Below, piece after piece: positions 44,358-56,400 of a stretch of 64,000 bases of DNA; within the stretch, counting starts at the first letter, position 1, and the number at the start of each line of letters is the position of its first letter. Origin of the DNA: Anaeramoeba flamelloides (taxonomy: Eukaryota > Metamonada > Anaeramoebidae); NCBI GenBank assembly GCA_027625915.1, contig JANTQA010000057.1, positions 2,542,001-2,606,000 on the forward strand, given 5' to 3'. A program made the translations under genes and the position numbers. The notes under the pieces are model-generated. The model saw only the letters and a list, made by a program, of their open reading frames with translations. It made no database searches and was not told the origin of the DNA.

Positions 44358-47300
44358 ATGAGCGAGGCAATTAACAAATCGAGAGCTTCCAAATTTAAAC
44401 AACAAAAATTGCCTGCAAGGCAGCCTATTTTAAAGCCTCGTTCTGTAATACCAACTATGCTAGTTCTTGGTATCTTTTTTATTGTTATGGGGGTAATTTT
44501 TGTTCTTTCTGTTGATAGTGTAATTGAGGTATCCAAAAGATATGACGACAAATGTGAAATTGGCAGTAATTGCACAATAACCTTTGGTTTGAAAATTCTT
44601 GATTCTTTGAATTCTATTTTTTCAATCTTTTGTTATGTTTCCCAAAACCAAACAACCAAATTCATAAATAATCAAAAAATAACTATTTTTCCTTTAACTA
44701 ATACCACTTCTTATTTGTAAAAAGAGCCACCTTCTGACATGGAAAGTCCTGTATATTTTTATTACGAATTAACTAATTTTTATCAAAACCACCGCCGTTA
44801 TGTCAAATCAAGAGACGACACACAGCTTGGTGGAGAAATTCTTTCTTATGAAGATGCTGAAGAACTATGTGATCCAATCATAAGCTTGGATGGTGAAGAG
44901 AAAGATAGTATGGTTTACCAACCCTGTGGTCTTATCGTTTGGAGTCAATTCAATGGTAAATAATTTCCTTACTTGAATTTTTTTTTCAACGATCTTTTTT
45001 TTTTAGTAGAATCCTTTCTCTTTGCCTTTTTCTTTTTCAAAAAAACTTTGCCGACAGGGATCAAACTTTAAAATTTGAACATTGTTTTATTACAATTAAA
45101 AAACACAACGAGCTACCGTATTATTGAAAAATGAATTGAACAAAATTTTCAATCGACTTTCCCAAAAATATTTACAAGATCTAAGTAAAATTTAAACTCT
45201 TTCATCTTTTGAGTAAATAAAATTTTGTTTATATTTTGAGTTTTTCTTTGAGGGTTAGAGACTTTAAGGTTAGTTTTAATTCTTCTTTTTTTTTTTTTTT
45301 TTAATTTGGTTGATATTCCCTTGACTCCAATTTTGGTATTTTGTTATTTTTTCTAATTTTCAATAATTTACACCAAAAATAATATTAACTCATATATTAT
45401 TATTAAAAACTTGAATGGGAATTGTTGATCGTTAAACTAATACACAAGTGTAAATATGGAATGTTGTAAAAAATAGAGTTTTTACAATTTTAGAGATAAA
45501 TAAAGAGTTCCATACATTTATTCACACTTTGGTAATAATAAACAATAACCGTTTTGATTTTTGGGATCAAAGGGATTATCAATATAAAATCTTTTGGTAA
45601 ATACCAATACTTTGTTTGAAAAATGATTTAAAAAAAAAAAATTAAAAGATTGGTATTTACCAAACGATTTTTTGATAAAAATTATTATTAGTCTATTAAG
45701 ATAATCAGGAATTATATTGACTAATATCAAAATTTTGATTAGTGCATGGAACTCTTTATTTATCTCGAAAATTGCAAAAACTCTATTTTTTACAACATTC
45801 CATATTTACGCTTGTATAATAAAGAAAAATATACCAAATAAAGATAATAAACCGAAACAATTTTACTTATTATGAAAGCATTACTAAAAATATATTAATT
45901 TCGAATTGAATGAAGAGTTACTTGTCGAAATTTGATTTAACAGCGTTAAAAAAGTTTAGGTACTCTGTTTTTTGATCATAAGAGATTGATCAAAAATAGA
46001 TTTGAACTTAAAAACGAAATTATTGAAATACTTACAATGATTCGAAACATAAGAAGGTTTTTATTTTTTTTTTGACATAATTTTTTGGAAAACCGCCTCT
46101 GAAAAGTTTCCAATTATAAAGTATAAAAAGGGTATTTAGTTTAGAGTAAAGACTGGAAAACGGTATTTAATTGCTTTTTTTGAAGTTAAATTTTCTTTAA
46201 AAAATCAAATCTTCAATAGACATCGGGGATTTTTTACTCATTTTCATTAATGATAGATTTACTTTTTGAGATTATTTATTACCAAGTAGGTTTTGAAAAA
46301 TTACAAAAACACGTTGGAATATAACCATTTATAGCTTGAATGTTTGGTAGTAGTTAGATTTTATCTTTTTTTTTTTTTTTTTTTTTTTGTAAAAAAAATA
46401 ATAAAAAAGAGAACTTTAATTTCTTAACTCATAGAAAGAATAGTCTAATTTCCATTTTAGGTTTTAAAAATTGTTTTGTTTTGGTGGTGAGTGTTTCACT
46501 CGGTACAGAAAAAAAGGTGTTGTATTTTTTTTAAAGAAAAAAATTCAATTGAAATTTCAATTTTTACAAAAAAATAAAAGAGTTTTCATTGTTTATTCCA
46601 ATTTCCAAGAAACATAAGCAAATTCAACCCATTTTTCTGATCATTAAATTAATTTAAATTTAAAATAAAAAATAATAAAAAGTTTATAATATTTTTATTT
46701 TTTGACAATTTTTTTGCAAAAGATTCTGGAGGGTTTGTTGAACCAAAACAGTGGATAAAGAGTTGGATTTAGTTAAACATTATTCTAATCAACTTTACAA
46801 GTTTATCTTCAGTAAAACAAAATCTTTAAAAAAAAACATTGCCCCCCTATATTAAGATATATTTGAATAATAGATGGGAAAAAAATTTTAACTTCATTTT
46901 CCTTTTCTTTTCCAAGTAAAGTTTTCAACAAAGTAGAATGTAATTTTTGATTTCTATTTATTTGTTTGTTGCCTTTTTATGTTATGTTGTATATTTTGGG
47001 GATATCGTGTGAACTAAGAATCCTTTAAGAAACCAGAATTTGAAATGAAAAATGATAATCAGCCGAAATTTTATACCCTCTTAAATCTCAAATACTTTCA
47101 GGAAAGCACAAATGGATTTTTTTTATTATTTATTTTGCAATTAATAGGAGTTTTGTTCATTCCTTTTTAACTCACAAATCAAAAAAAAATTGCAAGTATC
47201 TGAATATAAAGAGTGTCCAAACTGGATAAAATTCTTTTAATTAAACAAATTTACTTGAATATCAACTTTTAAAAATTACAAAAGGTTTTTTGTTTTAGAA

Positions 47301-48356
47301 AAGTTATCACTATTTTTGAAAAAGTGATCTTTATTATTATTATTTTTCATATGAATTCCACTTTGAGAAATCAAATTCAGAATAATATAGCTATTTTAAA
47401 AAAGTGGGCACTTTTTCAATACTTTTTTCAAGTTTTTTTAAAAAAAAAAATTTAAAAAGTCATTACTCTTTTTCATATAAAACATTTTTTTCTGATTTTT
47501 CCGTCCTTAATAAAAGGGAAAAAATAAACTTTTGTGTTTGGAGTGGGAAGAAAAGTACTTTTAATATTTTTTCGAGAACTTTATTTTTTGGAAAAGTTTT
47601 AATAATTTAAAAAAAGTCACCACTTTTTTAAAATAGATATATTATTTTGAATTTGATTTCCCAAGGTGAAATTGAAAAGAAAAAAAAAAGAGCAGGGGTA
47701 TTTTTTAAAAAAAAAATTTACCTTTTTGGTGTTACTTTTTACATGATGTGAAAGACCCTGATTATTTATTCCAAAATAAAAAACAGTTCCGTAAATCTAA
47801 ATATCACGAACATTATCTAATGATTTTTTTTTTTTTTTTTTTTCAATAATATTTATAATAACAAAAAATATATTTAATTGCAAAAAAAGATACATTAACT
47901 GTTAAAAATGGTGACGAGGTATTAAATTTTAATGAAAATGGAATTGCTTGGGAATCAGATATCGAAAGCAAATTTCAAAACCCAGATCCAAAGCCAGATC
48001 CAGATTCACCAACAACTCTTCAATCCGATTTTACTGAAGAACATTTTGTTATTTGGATGAGAGTGGCAGCACTTCCAACTTTTAGAAAATTGTATGCAGT
48101 TTTGGAAAATGGGAAATTAGAACAAGGTAAACAATATTCGGTCAATATTGAAAACAATTATCCCGTCAGTAGTTTTGATGGCCAAAAATCCTTAATTTTT
48201 ACAACAACCACTTGGGTTGGTGGTAAAAACACATTTCTGGGATATGCGTACATATCACTTGGTAGTATTCTTTTTCTGATCGGACTGGGGTTTTTATTGA
48301 AACATTTAATTAAACCAAGGGAACTTGGGAAAGAGAAATACTTGAAATGGGAATAA
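44358..48356 (+). CDS. CDC50/LEM3 family subunit of P4-ATPase lipid flippases, three exons
   Basis: Exons 44358-44586, 44725-44955 and 47890-48356 join in matching phases to give 308 residues. CDC50 proteins chaperone P4-ATPases from the ER and are part of the flippase complex. Seen: N-terminal SKFKQQKLPARQP and first membrane helix (VIPTMLVLGIFFIVMGVIF); CEIGSNCTITF, joined across intron 1 to EPPSDMESPVYFYYELTNFY; then QNHRRYVKSR, the family hallmark; YQPCGLIVWSQFN|DT across intron 2; VIWMRVAALPTFRKLY; GGKNTFLGYAYISLGSI with the second helix; C-terminal tail ELGKEKYLKWE. The paired cysteines of the lumenal domain are present. Intron 1 is 138 nt (donor GTTTGA). Intron 2 is 2934 nt and holds two foldback elements. 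No P4-ATPase gene lies in the window. Family length is usually 320-360, so it is compact but complete. Confidence 0.92.
45440..45817. mobile_element. TIR element inside CDC50 intron 2
   Basis: About 378 bp with arms of roughly 75 bp: TAAATATGGAATGTTGTAAA then AAATAGAGTTTTT..AGATAAATAAAGAGTTCCAT, and the complement at 45745-45817. TA at the edges. An inner pair (GGTAAATACCAATACTTTGT against ATTGGTATTTACCAAACGAT) makes the middle fold as well. No coding capacity. Confidence 0.82.
47350..47690. repeat. Inverted repeat inside CDC50 intron 2
   Basis: GAGAAATCAAATTCAGAATA at about 47363 and TATTTTGAATTTGATTTCCC at about 47642 are complementary, with TATTTTAAAAAAGTGG also repeated inverted on each arm. 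The 68-residue frame at 47404 lies inside and is not a gene. Confidence 0.7.
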
Positions 48357-49000
48357 TCATTAATAATGATTTTATTTCTTTTTTCTTTTTCTTTTTCTTT
48401 CTTTTCTTCATTCTATTTATTTGTTTATTACAATTTCAATTTTTTTCATTCATTTATTTATTAAAAAATTAATGAGAAAATTATTATTATTTTTTTAAAA
48501 ATCTTATCTCAAAAAAAATTTTTTTTCATAAATACTTTATTTTCTTTTATATTAATGTTGTGAAATAACAAATTTAATTTTTTTTTGAAAATAAAAACAA
48601 ATGAAAAATAATTTTTCAATCAAAAATTTTTTATATATTATATTTTGATAAAGATCTAAAATTTTATAACATGATTCTAATAAAAATAACCAATGAGAGA
48701 AGTTATCTTCATATACCATTAGTTACAACTGTTTCAACCATATTATGGCAAGTTATAAGACATCGGGATTGATTGTCAATTAAAATTTTTCTGAAACAGA
48801 GCTTCCAATCTCTTCCAGATCAATTTAAGGAGTAAAATTTTCAAAGGCTAAAAAATTGGGATTTTATTTAAGAACCGATAATGTACACTTGGTAAATTTT
48901 CTTTCTAACCCCATTCCACTCAAGCAGGTCCAGTCAAAAATGAAAAAGTAACTTATTTTATTTATTTATTTATTTTTGAAGGGGTGATATTAATTTCCTC
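48357..49000. other. 3' region of CDC50 gene and intergenic DNA
   Basis: No gene or paired repeat recognised. It presumably holds the CDC50 3' UTR and polyadenylation site. Confidence 0.45.
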
Positions 49001-49004
49001 TTAC

Positions 49005-49200
49005 AACCATTAGGTTTTTTTTTAATTTAAGAAACTAACTGAAAATTTATATTAATTTTTAGTTTATTTGTGAAATTAAAAAAAAAAAAGCAGTATGCTT
49101 TTCCAGAATTTAAAAGAATTGAGTAAAATCAAATATTTTTCTCCATTATTTTGAATTCTGGAAAAGCTAGGCGCTCTAAGGCACTGTCCTAATTTGTAAT
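49005..49200. repeat. Hairpin-family repeat next to LINE remnant
   Basis: Begins CATTAGGTTTTTTTTTAATT, includes GCTTTTCCAGAATTTAAAAG facing TTTTGAATTCTGGAAAAGCT across about 30 nt, and ends GCGCTCTAAGGCACTG. This copy shows both ends of the family, whose edges share GTGCC/TTAG in inversion. The LINE zinc-finger frame starts just beyond it. Confidence 0.75.
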
Positions 49201-49204
49201 CAAC

Positions 49205-50770
49205 TCTACGGAACTCAACGTTACTTTACTTCACTTTCCTAATTTCCCAATTTTTCTTTATAAATATCAATAAAGAATCAGAATTTTCTTTATCATTAAC
49301 TAATAATAAAATAAATAATGATTCTTTATTTTGAATAATATCGTTGATATTATTCTGATTATTTTTGTTAATTTGTATGAAATCTTTAATCCAAATTATT
49401 CGATTTTCTTTATAGAATGGGCAGTCCCAAAGAAAATGATCGATATCTTCAATAATTTCCAAATTTAAACGTTTTTTACATAAATTGCAGGATTTTGTCT
49501 TTATTGTATTCTTATCATAAATATAAGAATATCTATTTAGATAATTTCTGAGTTTAAAGATGGAAACAGAGATCTTCAATTTTAAAATATATTTTGTCGT
49601 TATGTTTTCCTAAGTTTTCTTTTTATTTCAAAAAGTTAAAAAAACCTAGAACACTTCACAAATAAAATAAAAAACCTCAAGAAATCATCGGAACTTAACA
49701 AAACTCTACAAAATGACTGTTTGTTTATATTATTATTATACCTAATAATTTTTAAATAAGTTTAACCTTTCCATCCAGAACTATTTATTATTAAGTTTCC
49801 TCTAAATTGATTAAAATTCATATTTTAAGTAATTTTAGACATTCTCCTTTCAATTGAAATTTTCGTTTTCTGTTTTTCTTAAATTTAAATTTTTCGGTAT
49901 GTGTTCAAAACCAAGAATTTCTAATTTCTTTTTGATTATAAATCTTCTTTTATAGATTGAAATTCTAACTTGGACTATTTTTACTTCTGTTTTATGAATT
50001 ATTCTTGGTGTATGTGTATTAATAGTTGAAAATTTTGGGATTTTTTTTATATATATAAACATCTATCGAATTGAAATCTTTTTGAATTAAATGAAAAATA
50101 ACTAATGTATAAAATAATTAACTAATGTGTTTTGCTTTAAACATTTGTTATTTTACTTCATTAGCGAAATTCTGCAGTTTAAAAAACGTTTTGATTTTTT
50201 TTTAAGATTGGCTTTTACTTTTTTGAAGTTTTTTTTAAAATATTTCTCTTTTCTATCCAAATTCAGAAATATTTAATTTTAGATCTTTGTTTTTTTTTAA
50301 TGTTTTATCAATATTTGGATTCATTCCAAATTGTTTAATAAAATTATAAATTATTATCAACTTTTTGTAAATTTCTGGAAAAGGAACTTCCATTATTAAA
50401 ACCAGTTCATCTACAAACATTTTAACATGACGAATTAAAGCTTTTATTTTTTCAATTAAAAAGTGGTTAATAAATCCAACCATTAATGGAGAAAGAGAAT
50501 CTTCTTGATAGACCACCTTTCCCTTTTTTTATAATATTTTTGTAACTAAATTTTCATTTTTTCATTTTTACGATATTTATTGAGAGCATAGTGAACTAAT
50601 ATATGACTAATTGTGTCAAAGTATTTTTTAAAAAAAGTCAAATTGTTTTTAAGAATCAACCAAAAATAAAATTGTTTAGATTTAAGATAAATAACAAACT
50701 TTGGATTAGATCTGATATTCATAAAAGAAATACCTGAAACAGACCATATATTTTCAATAAAAAAATAATA
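49205..50770 (-). mobile_element. Non-LTR retrotransposon (LINE) remnant, 3' part
   Basis: Minus-strand fragment. At 50516-50253 the frame has reverse-transcriptase blocks: VYQEDSLSPLM (family QGDpLSPllF) and KMFVDELVLI where intact elements have YADDlvl, so the catalytic aspartate pair is changed to D-E. Sequence upstream of this on the minus strand (to about 50770) still looks like RT but has several stops. At 49579-49226 is the zinc-binding motif of LINE C-termini: CNLC, then DIDHFLWDCPFYKENR. The stretch between (49580-50250) is broken coding sequence. The 5' half of the element is absent. A second tail copy is at 59330-60040. Confidence 0.8.
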
Positions 50771-50964
50771 TGTTCAAATCAATTTTAGGGTCCTTTTCGT
50801 CGAAACTTCTCATGTGAAATTACTCAATTTCTATGCAAAATTACAATTGTTGAGCATAAGATTTTAAAATGTAAATTTTTCTGTTTTAACAGAAAATACA
50901 AAGCAGTGATTTCTTAATCTTAATGTGGAGTTTCAAACATTTTTTTTTTTCAAATTAACTTTTC

Positions 50965-51110
50965 TAGGTTTACAATCCCCTGAAATCTGAAAAAAAATTA
51001 TCTTGTATCTTTTGTAACCACTTGTTAATTTGGTTCTTAGCTGACCGATCTTGTGCTTGGTATGGGTTTTAAAAGTGGTTCTAAATGGCACATTTTCACA
51101 AATTTTATCG
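50965..51110. repeat. Family H, single arm
   Basis: One arm of the long-TIR family: GGTTTACAATCCCCTGAAAT, then TTATCTTGTATC and TTAGCTGACCGATCTTG, matching 43131 and 7919. No complementary arm was found downstream, so the copy is truncated. Confidence 0.7.
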
Positions 51111-51754
51111 TAACTAGGAATCTCAAAATGAAAAAGAGGATCAGAAAAATTGACTTTTTGAGAAAATTTCCATCTATGTCTATTTATAAAACCATACCAC
51201 CTTGTTGAGAAGTTTCTTGTTTTTTTTTTTACGTTTGGGGGTTAAGCTGAGAGGGTTTTCAACAATGATATAAAATGTCAAAATGGAAAGGATTGAAAAT
51301 TTCGAACAATAAATCTTTGTTATTTCAAAACTAAGATAGATTTTGATAACTATGTCGTAATGTACTTGGTATTGTGTTGAATCCATAAGAGTCCCATTTT
51401 CCAAAAAGAATATATCATTTTTTCTCAGTTCAACAATTATTTTTTATTTGAAAAATAAACTGACTAATTTTGGTAAATTTAATTCCCAAAAGATCCTTTC
51501 ATGAAAAATTCTTCAAAACCTTCCCCACACAACCCCGAAATAATCTGTCTTGAAACAACTTATTGAGTTTTGAGAGAAAGGGATCTTAATAAATCAAATT
51601 ATATCAAAAAATCGACAAAAAAATAGAAAGTGTGCTTTTGGTATTCGTAATCAGGATTCTATTCAAAGAGAGAGTTAATACTCTCCTCTTAATTAGGGGG
51701 GTGAAACTCAAGAAAAAAAAAAAAAACTCAAAACAAAATCACATCCTCTTTGTA

Positions 51755-52019
51755 GTACTGTTATTTTCCAATTAATAAATGAAAATTTTTATTTCAATTT
51801 TCCAAAATGAATATTAAATATTACTGCTATAATCAAAATAACAAGAGTAAAAATTTAGTCTTAGAGTGATCTAAGGAAGTTTATATGATTGTTTAAAAAT
51901 ATCATTTCTAAACGATGTTGTAAAGATCTTTGAATTTTCTTTAACTTCTACAAACAAGAAAAATATTAAGGGAATGTGAACCAAAAACTTTCATTTTTTA
52001 ATTGGAAAATAATAGTAAT
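51755..52019. mobile_element. TIR element, family F copy 2
   Basis: 265 bp with ends TACTGTTATTTTCCAATTAA and TTAATTGGAAAATAATAGTA. Internally deleted compared with copy 1 at 36319-36807 and in the opposite direction (AACGATGTTGTAAAGATCTT here). Confidence 0.78.
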
Positions 52020-52154
52020 TAATATGATTTGTGGAGACACAGTAGCAATCCGTCGTAGCCTAATCTTCAAAACTCTTAGACGATGTGATCTTCAAAAGTT
52101 AGGGTTATTTGTTGATAGTGTTTTGAAATTAGAGTATTTTTAAGGTTAAAAAAT

Positions 52155-52595
52155 CGCTATTTGCCATTGTGGAAAAAAGTGAAGCACAGTTTTTAATTGG
52201 GAACATTAATAGAACCTGAAAATGTAAAGTAAGATCAATGAAAAAAAGAATAAATAAATAAATAAAGATAAAATGAAGCATTCGCCACATTAACAGTTTT
52301 TTTAATACTATCTTTTGGTATGGGCTTTTCTTTAATTGATCAATTATTAAAAATTTGTTCAAAAAATTGACAATTTTTGAGATCTCCAAAACCACATCAA
52401 CAATTTTAGATAATCAAGTAGATGTAAATTGTATTTTTTGGGGTGTATGAAACTAATATAATGGGTTATTATTTGAAGTTAGTTGGTTTCTTCTTTTTAT
52501 TGATTTTACTTTGAATTTTCATTAATGTTCCCAATTAAAAACCGTGTTTCACTGTTTTTCCTGTTTCACTTTTTTTCCACAATGGTTATTTTTGT
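52155..52595. mobile_element. TIR element, family J copy 1
   Basis: About 440 bp. Left arm CCATTGTGGAAAAAAGTGAA..TTTTTAATTGGGAACATTAA and right arm TTAATGTTCCCAATTAAAAA..TTTTTTTCCACAATGG are complementary over about 80 bp, with a short tandem duplication (GTTTCACT) in the right arm. The interior matches 35540-35860. The 88-residue minus-strand frame here is not a gene. Confidence 0.78.
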
Positions 52596-53494
52596 TTTTC
52601 ATTTTCATGATCCCAATTACAAGGGAGATCGTGTTTTATTATCTAAAAATTATTTTGTGACTTTTTAATAAGAAATGAACAGAAAATGATTTTATGATCC
52701 AAATTGGAGGATAATTTGATAAGTCATTCATTGACATTTCATATGAGATGTGTTCAAAATCCTTTGAGACAATTTGACGAATTGTAAAGGTCGTTGTTCA
52801 AAAAAGTCAAAATATTTGTATTCAATACATTTCAAAATTTTCGAACTTGTTTTAAAAAATAAATACAATTTTGAAAAAGAGACAAAACTAATACAGTTGA
52901 TTGATTTGTTGAGTTTTCCTGATTTTAGAATTTAGATTTCTCCACATCAAAAAACTTTTTGAGGGTCTATGAAACTGTAATTTTATTTTATCATTAAGTT
53001 AATTACATGAACAAATAGAGGTTAGGTTTGTCAAATTTTGTAAGACGGTATTTTGTAAAATTTGATTTGCCATTGTATGATTTTCTTTTGGGATCACACG
53101 ACAGTTTTTATGATTTGACGGGTGGTATCATTAAAAAGAATTGAAAACTAATGTCAAATATTTTAAAGTTCGAGGGTATTGAGTTTGAGAAACAATTGTT
53201 TTGAGTGAGTGGTTTGATAATTCTTTCAATTTTTGATCAATTAGATTTTTTTTAAAACTATCAAAACAATTTTCTCTTTGAATTGATATCTCAAAGATCT
53301 TGAATAAAAACAATAGGCAACCACCAAAATCAATCTTTTTTTGGTCATTTGTTTGAAACAAATAATTTAATGATCAAACTCTAAAAAAAAAAAAATTATC
53401 AACTTGCGAAAGTCGTAAAATTTTCCGTTTTGTGAATTATTTTTTATTTTCATTCTTTTCTTTTTCAAACAAAAAACAACAAAAATACTGAAAT

Positions 53495-56400
53495 ATGGAA
53501 TCACCAGTAATGCGTATGAGGATTGATGGTTGGGGTAAAAAAAAATTCTTTTTCTTTTACCTATTGTTCTTTGGAACAGTTATAATTGGGTTAATTGTTG
53601 GTGGGGTTGGTCCTTATCGCTACGAACAAAAGATTTTTAAACGCGATCTATCTGAAGATTATGATGTCACAACTTTTTATCTCGAAGTGGTTTCTCTGAA
53701 TAGACTTAATCAGCATCTTTTTATGGATACACATTTTTTAAATGGCGACAGAACAGGAGTAATTAAAAATATAAATATAAGTGTATGGGTTTGGGGGACA
53801 AATGATCTTAAGGGGGCTTCCGATAAACCGAACTTTACCGAAGATACAACTGTTGGCATGAGTTCGGGGAATTCTGATAGCGACGACGACATAACTGATG
53901 GGTGGGATTTACTTGAGTTTTCAAAGCACACACGTACTGTTGAATGTGAGGTATTAAGAAAATTGACAACTCCTTTCTTAATCTTTTTTTTTTTTTTTAG
54001 TTTTCTAATCTAATTTTTAATTTTTTGTTTCAACTTTTTTTTTTTTTTATTATTTTTTTAAACTACAAAGGCAAATCAAAATTGTACCAGACACACGTTG
54101 GTGTATATTCCATACATTAATCATAAAAATTACTTTGTTAAATTTATATATGATAAAAAACAATCCCAGCTATATTTTGATTACTTATTTTTGGACGTAA
54201 GTATCTTTTTTCACTTATTTTATTTTTATAAATTTTTCACAAAACCAATAGATAGTTCTGAATGTGAAAGTTTTTATTATTTAAATTGTTTTCAGGCTAT
54301 TTAACATTTTTTAATATAATTTATTTTAAAATTTCTAATTTTATATTGATCTTCAATTGTATAGAACTGTTCTCTTTTTTTGACAACATTTTTGTATTTT
54401 CAATTTGTTTCTGAATTAAACTTTAAGATATTCATTAATTTAATATTCTTCTTTTATATATATTTGGGATTTTATGAAAACTTTTTACATTAAATGAATT
54501 ACTGAACAGAAATTTAAAATAGATGATTTTATTTAAATTGCGAGATCAAAAAATCTAAAAAAGTTTTAAAAAAGTCTTTAATGTCTGAAGGAGGTAATAT
54601 TTTTTTATATAAAAATGAAATCTTATCAACATCTTGAAAACATTTTTTTAGTAATTTGTATTTTGGACTGATGAAATTATGTGTGTTAACCTCATTAAAA
54701 CAATTAATTAATTTGAGTCTATTTTTTGAAATCTAAAATTGACATCTTTTCAATATAAAAAACCAAAAAAAGAGTAAGCTCATTATTTTTATTCTTAATT
54801 AAGTTAATTCTTGAAAATAGTAAATGTTTTTTTTTTTTATTTTTGATTCGAAAGTCTTGATTTTTGAAAAGAAAATTTTTTATTAAGTTAATATTGTTAA
54901 TTATTAATATTTAAATTCAAGTATCAATAAATAAAACTAATTGTGGGATAGGTAATTAAATAAATGAAAATATGATCAAAGTTTATCAAAATTTTCCAAT
55001 TTAATTGAGATCTATTAAGCAACAATGTTTTTTTTCTTTATCTAAGGTTTTTAAAAAAGTTGTTTTCTGGGTTTCAAAAAATTGCAAAAAAATAGCAGAA
55101 ATTTTTTAAGCCAATTGTTTGGTCTTATTCGTATTAATCCTTATAACAATTCAAATCATTTTTGGAATAAAAAAAATAATTTTGAATTTTGAAGATAAAA
55201 TTACCTAGTTCCCAAATAATCTCAAGAAAATTTTATTTTGAAAAATCAAATTTCGTCTTAATACAAAAACACAATTTCTGTGTAAAATGTGTAATTGACT
55301 TTAAAAATTTAATTATTATAACTATAATTGTTAAAGAAATATTTTTGTTTTAATCTGTCATAAAATCAATTTTTTGCATAACTAAAAGAATTACCTCAAA
55401 AAAGTAAAAAAAAAAAACTTTTACATTAATATTCCTTGTAATAAAGACTATTCATTCAATAATAATGATGAAAATGGGAATAAACCAGTGTAAAAAGTTT
55501 TTATAATATAGGTAATAAAATGAATTTAAATCGTTTTCTTCTTGTTAAAAATTGAAAAAAAAATTGATCTTACTGAAAAAAAATCTCTCTACTGGTTTTC
55601 TTAGTCGATCATAATTTTTTAACACTTGGAATCTCCAATATTTGTAAGTAGATAATACCTCCAATAAAATACATTAAATTTTTACCCTGTATTGTAGTGG
55701 AAGTACTGATCCCTTAATTAAACGTTTTGAAATTAAACAAAAAAATAATATTTCTGTCTTACCTTATTTCTTTTTTTTTGAGTCTCATGATGAGTATCAT
55801 AATGTATTAATCCTATCTTTTTTTATAGTTTTTCCAATATTGATTAAGACTTTTTTTACTTATATGGGATCTGATAGAATAATTATTTGTTTTTCAGTTT
55901 TGTGTACTAATCTGAATAAATTATCTTATCTCTTGAAACTCTGATTATAGTTTGTTTCTTCTCTTCTTGTTCTCAGTTTTTGAGGTTTTCTAATTGGGTT
56001 TATTACTTGTAAAATATTTACTTTTATGATATTTACTTTATACTCTAATTTTGTATAAAAAACCAAAAATTTGTATTTCATAACTAAAATGATGTATTAT
56101 CTTTTAAATATAATAAATCCTGTATTATAATAATTTTAAAAAATGAGTAATTATGTTTAAAAGATTGTCATTGTCAGAATTAAAACGTTTTTTAAAGTTT
56201 TGAATATTAAAAAAAGGTATTTTTTTATTACCAAGTGCTTTTTTTACCCACCCCAGTCTCTACACCCAGATTTAAAGGTCATTCCATCACTTTTTTAAGG
56301 TAGAAAACTTTCAAAAAAATTATATTCTGAAAAATTTTTTACTTTTTTAACTCTTTTTTTTTTTTTTTCGTAAGGTTTTAATTCTAAAAATCTTGAGAAT

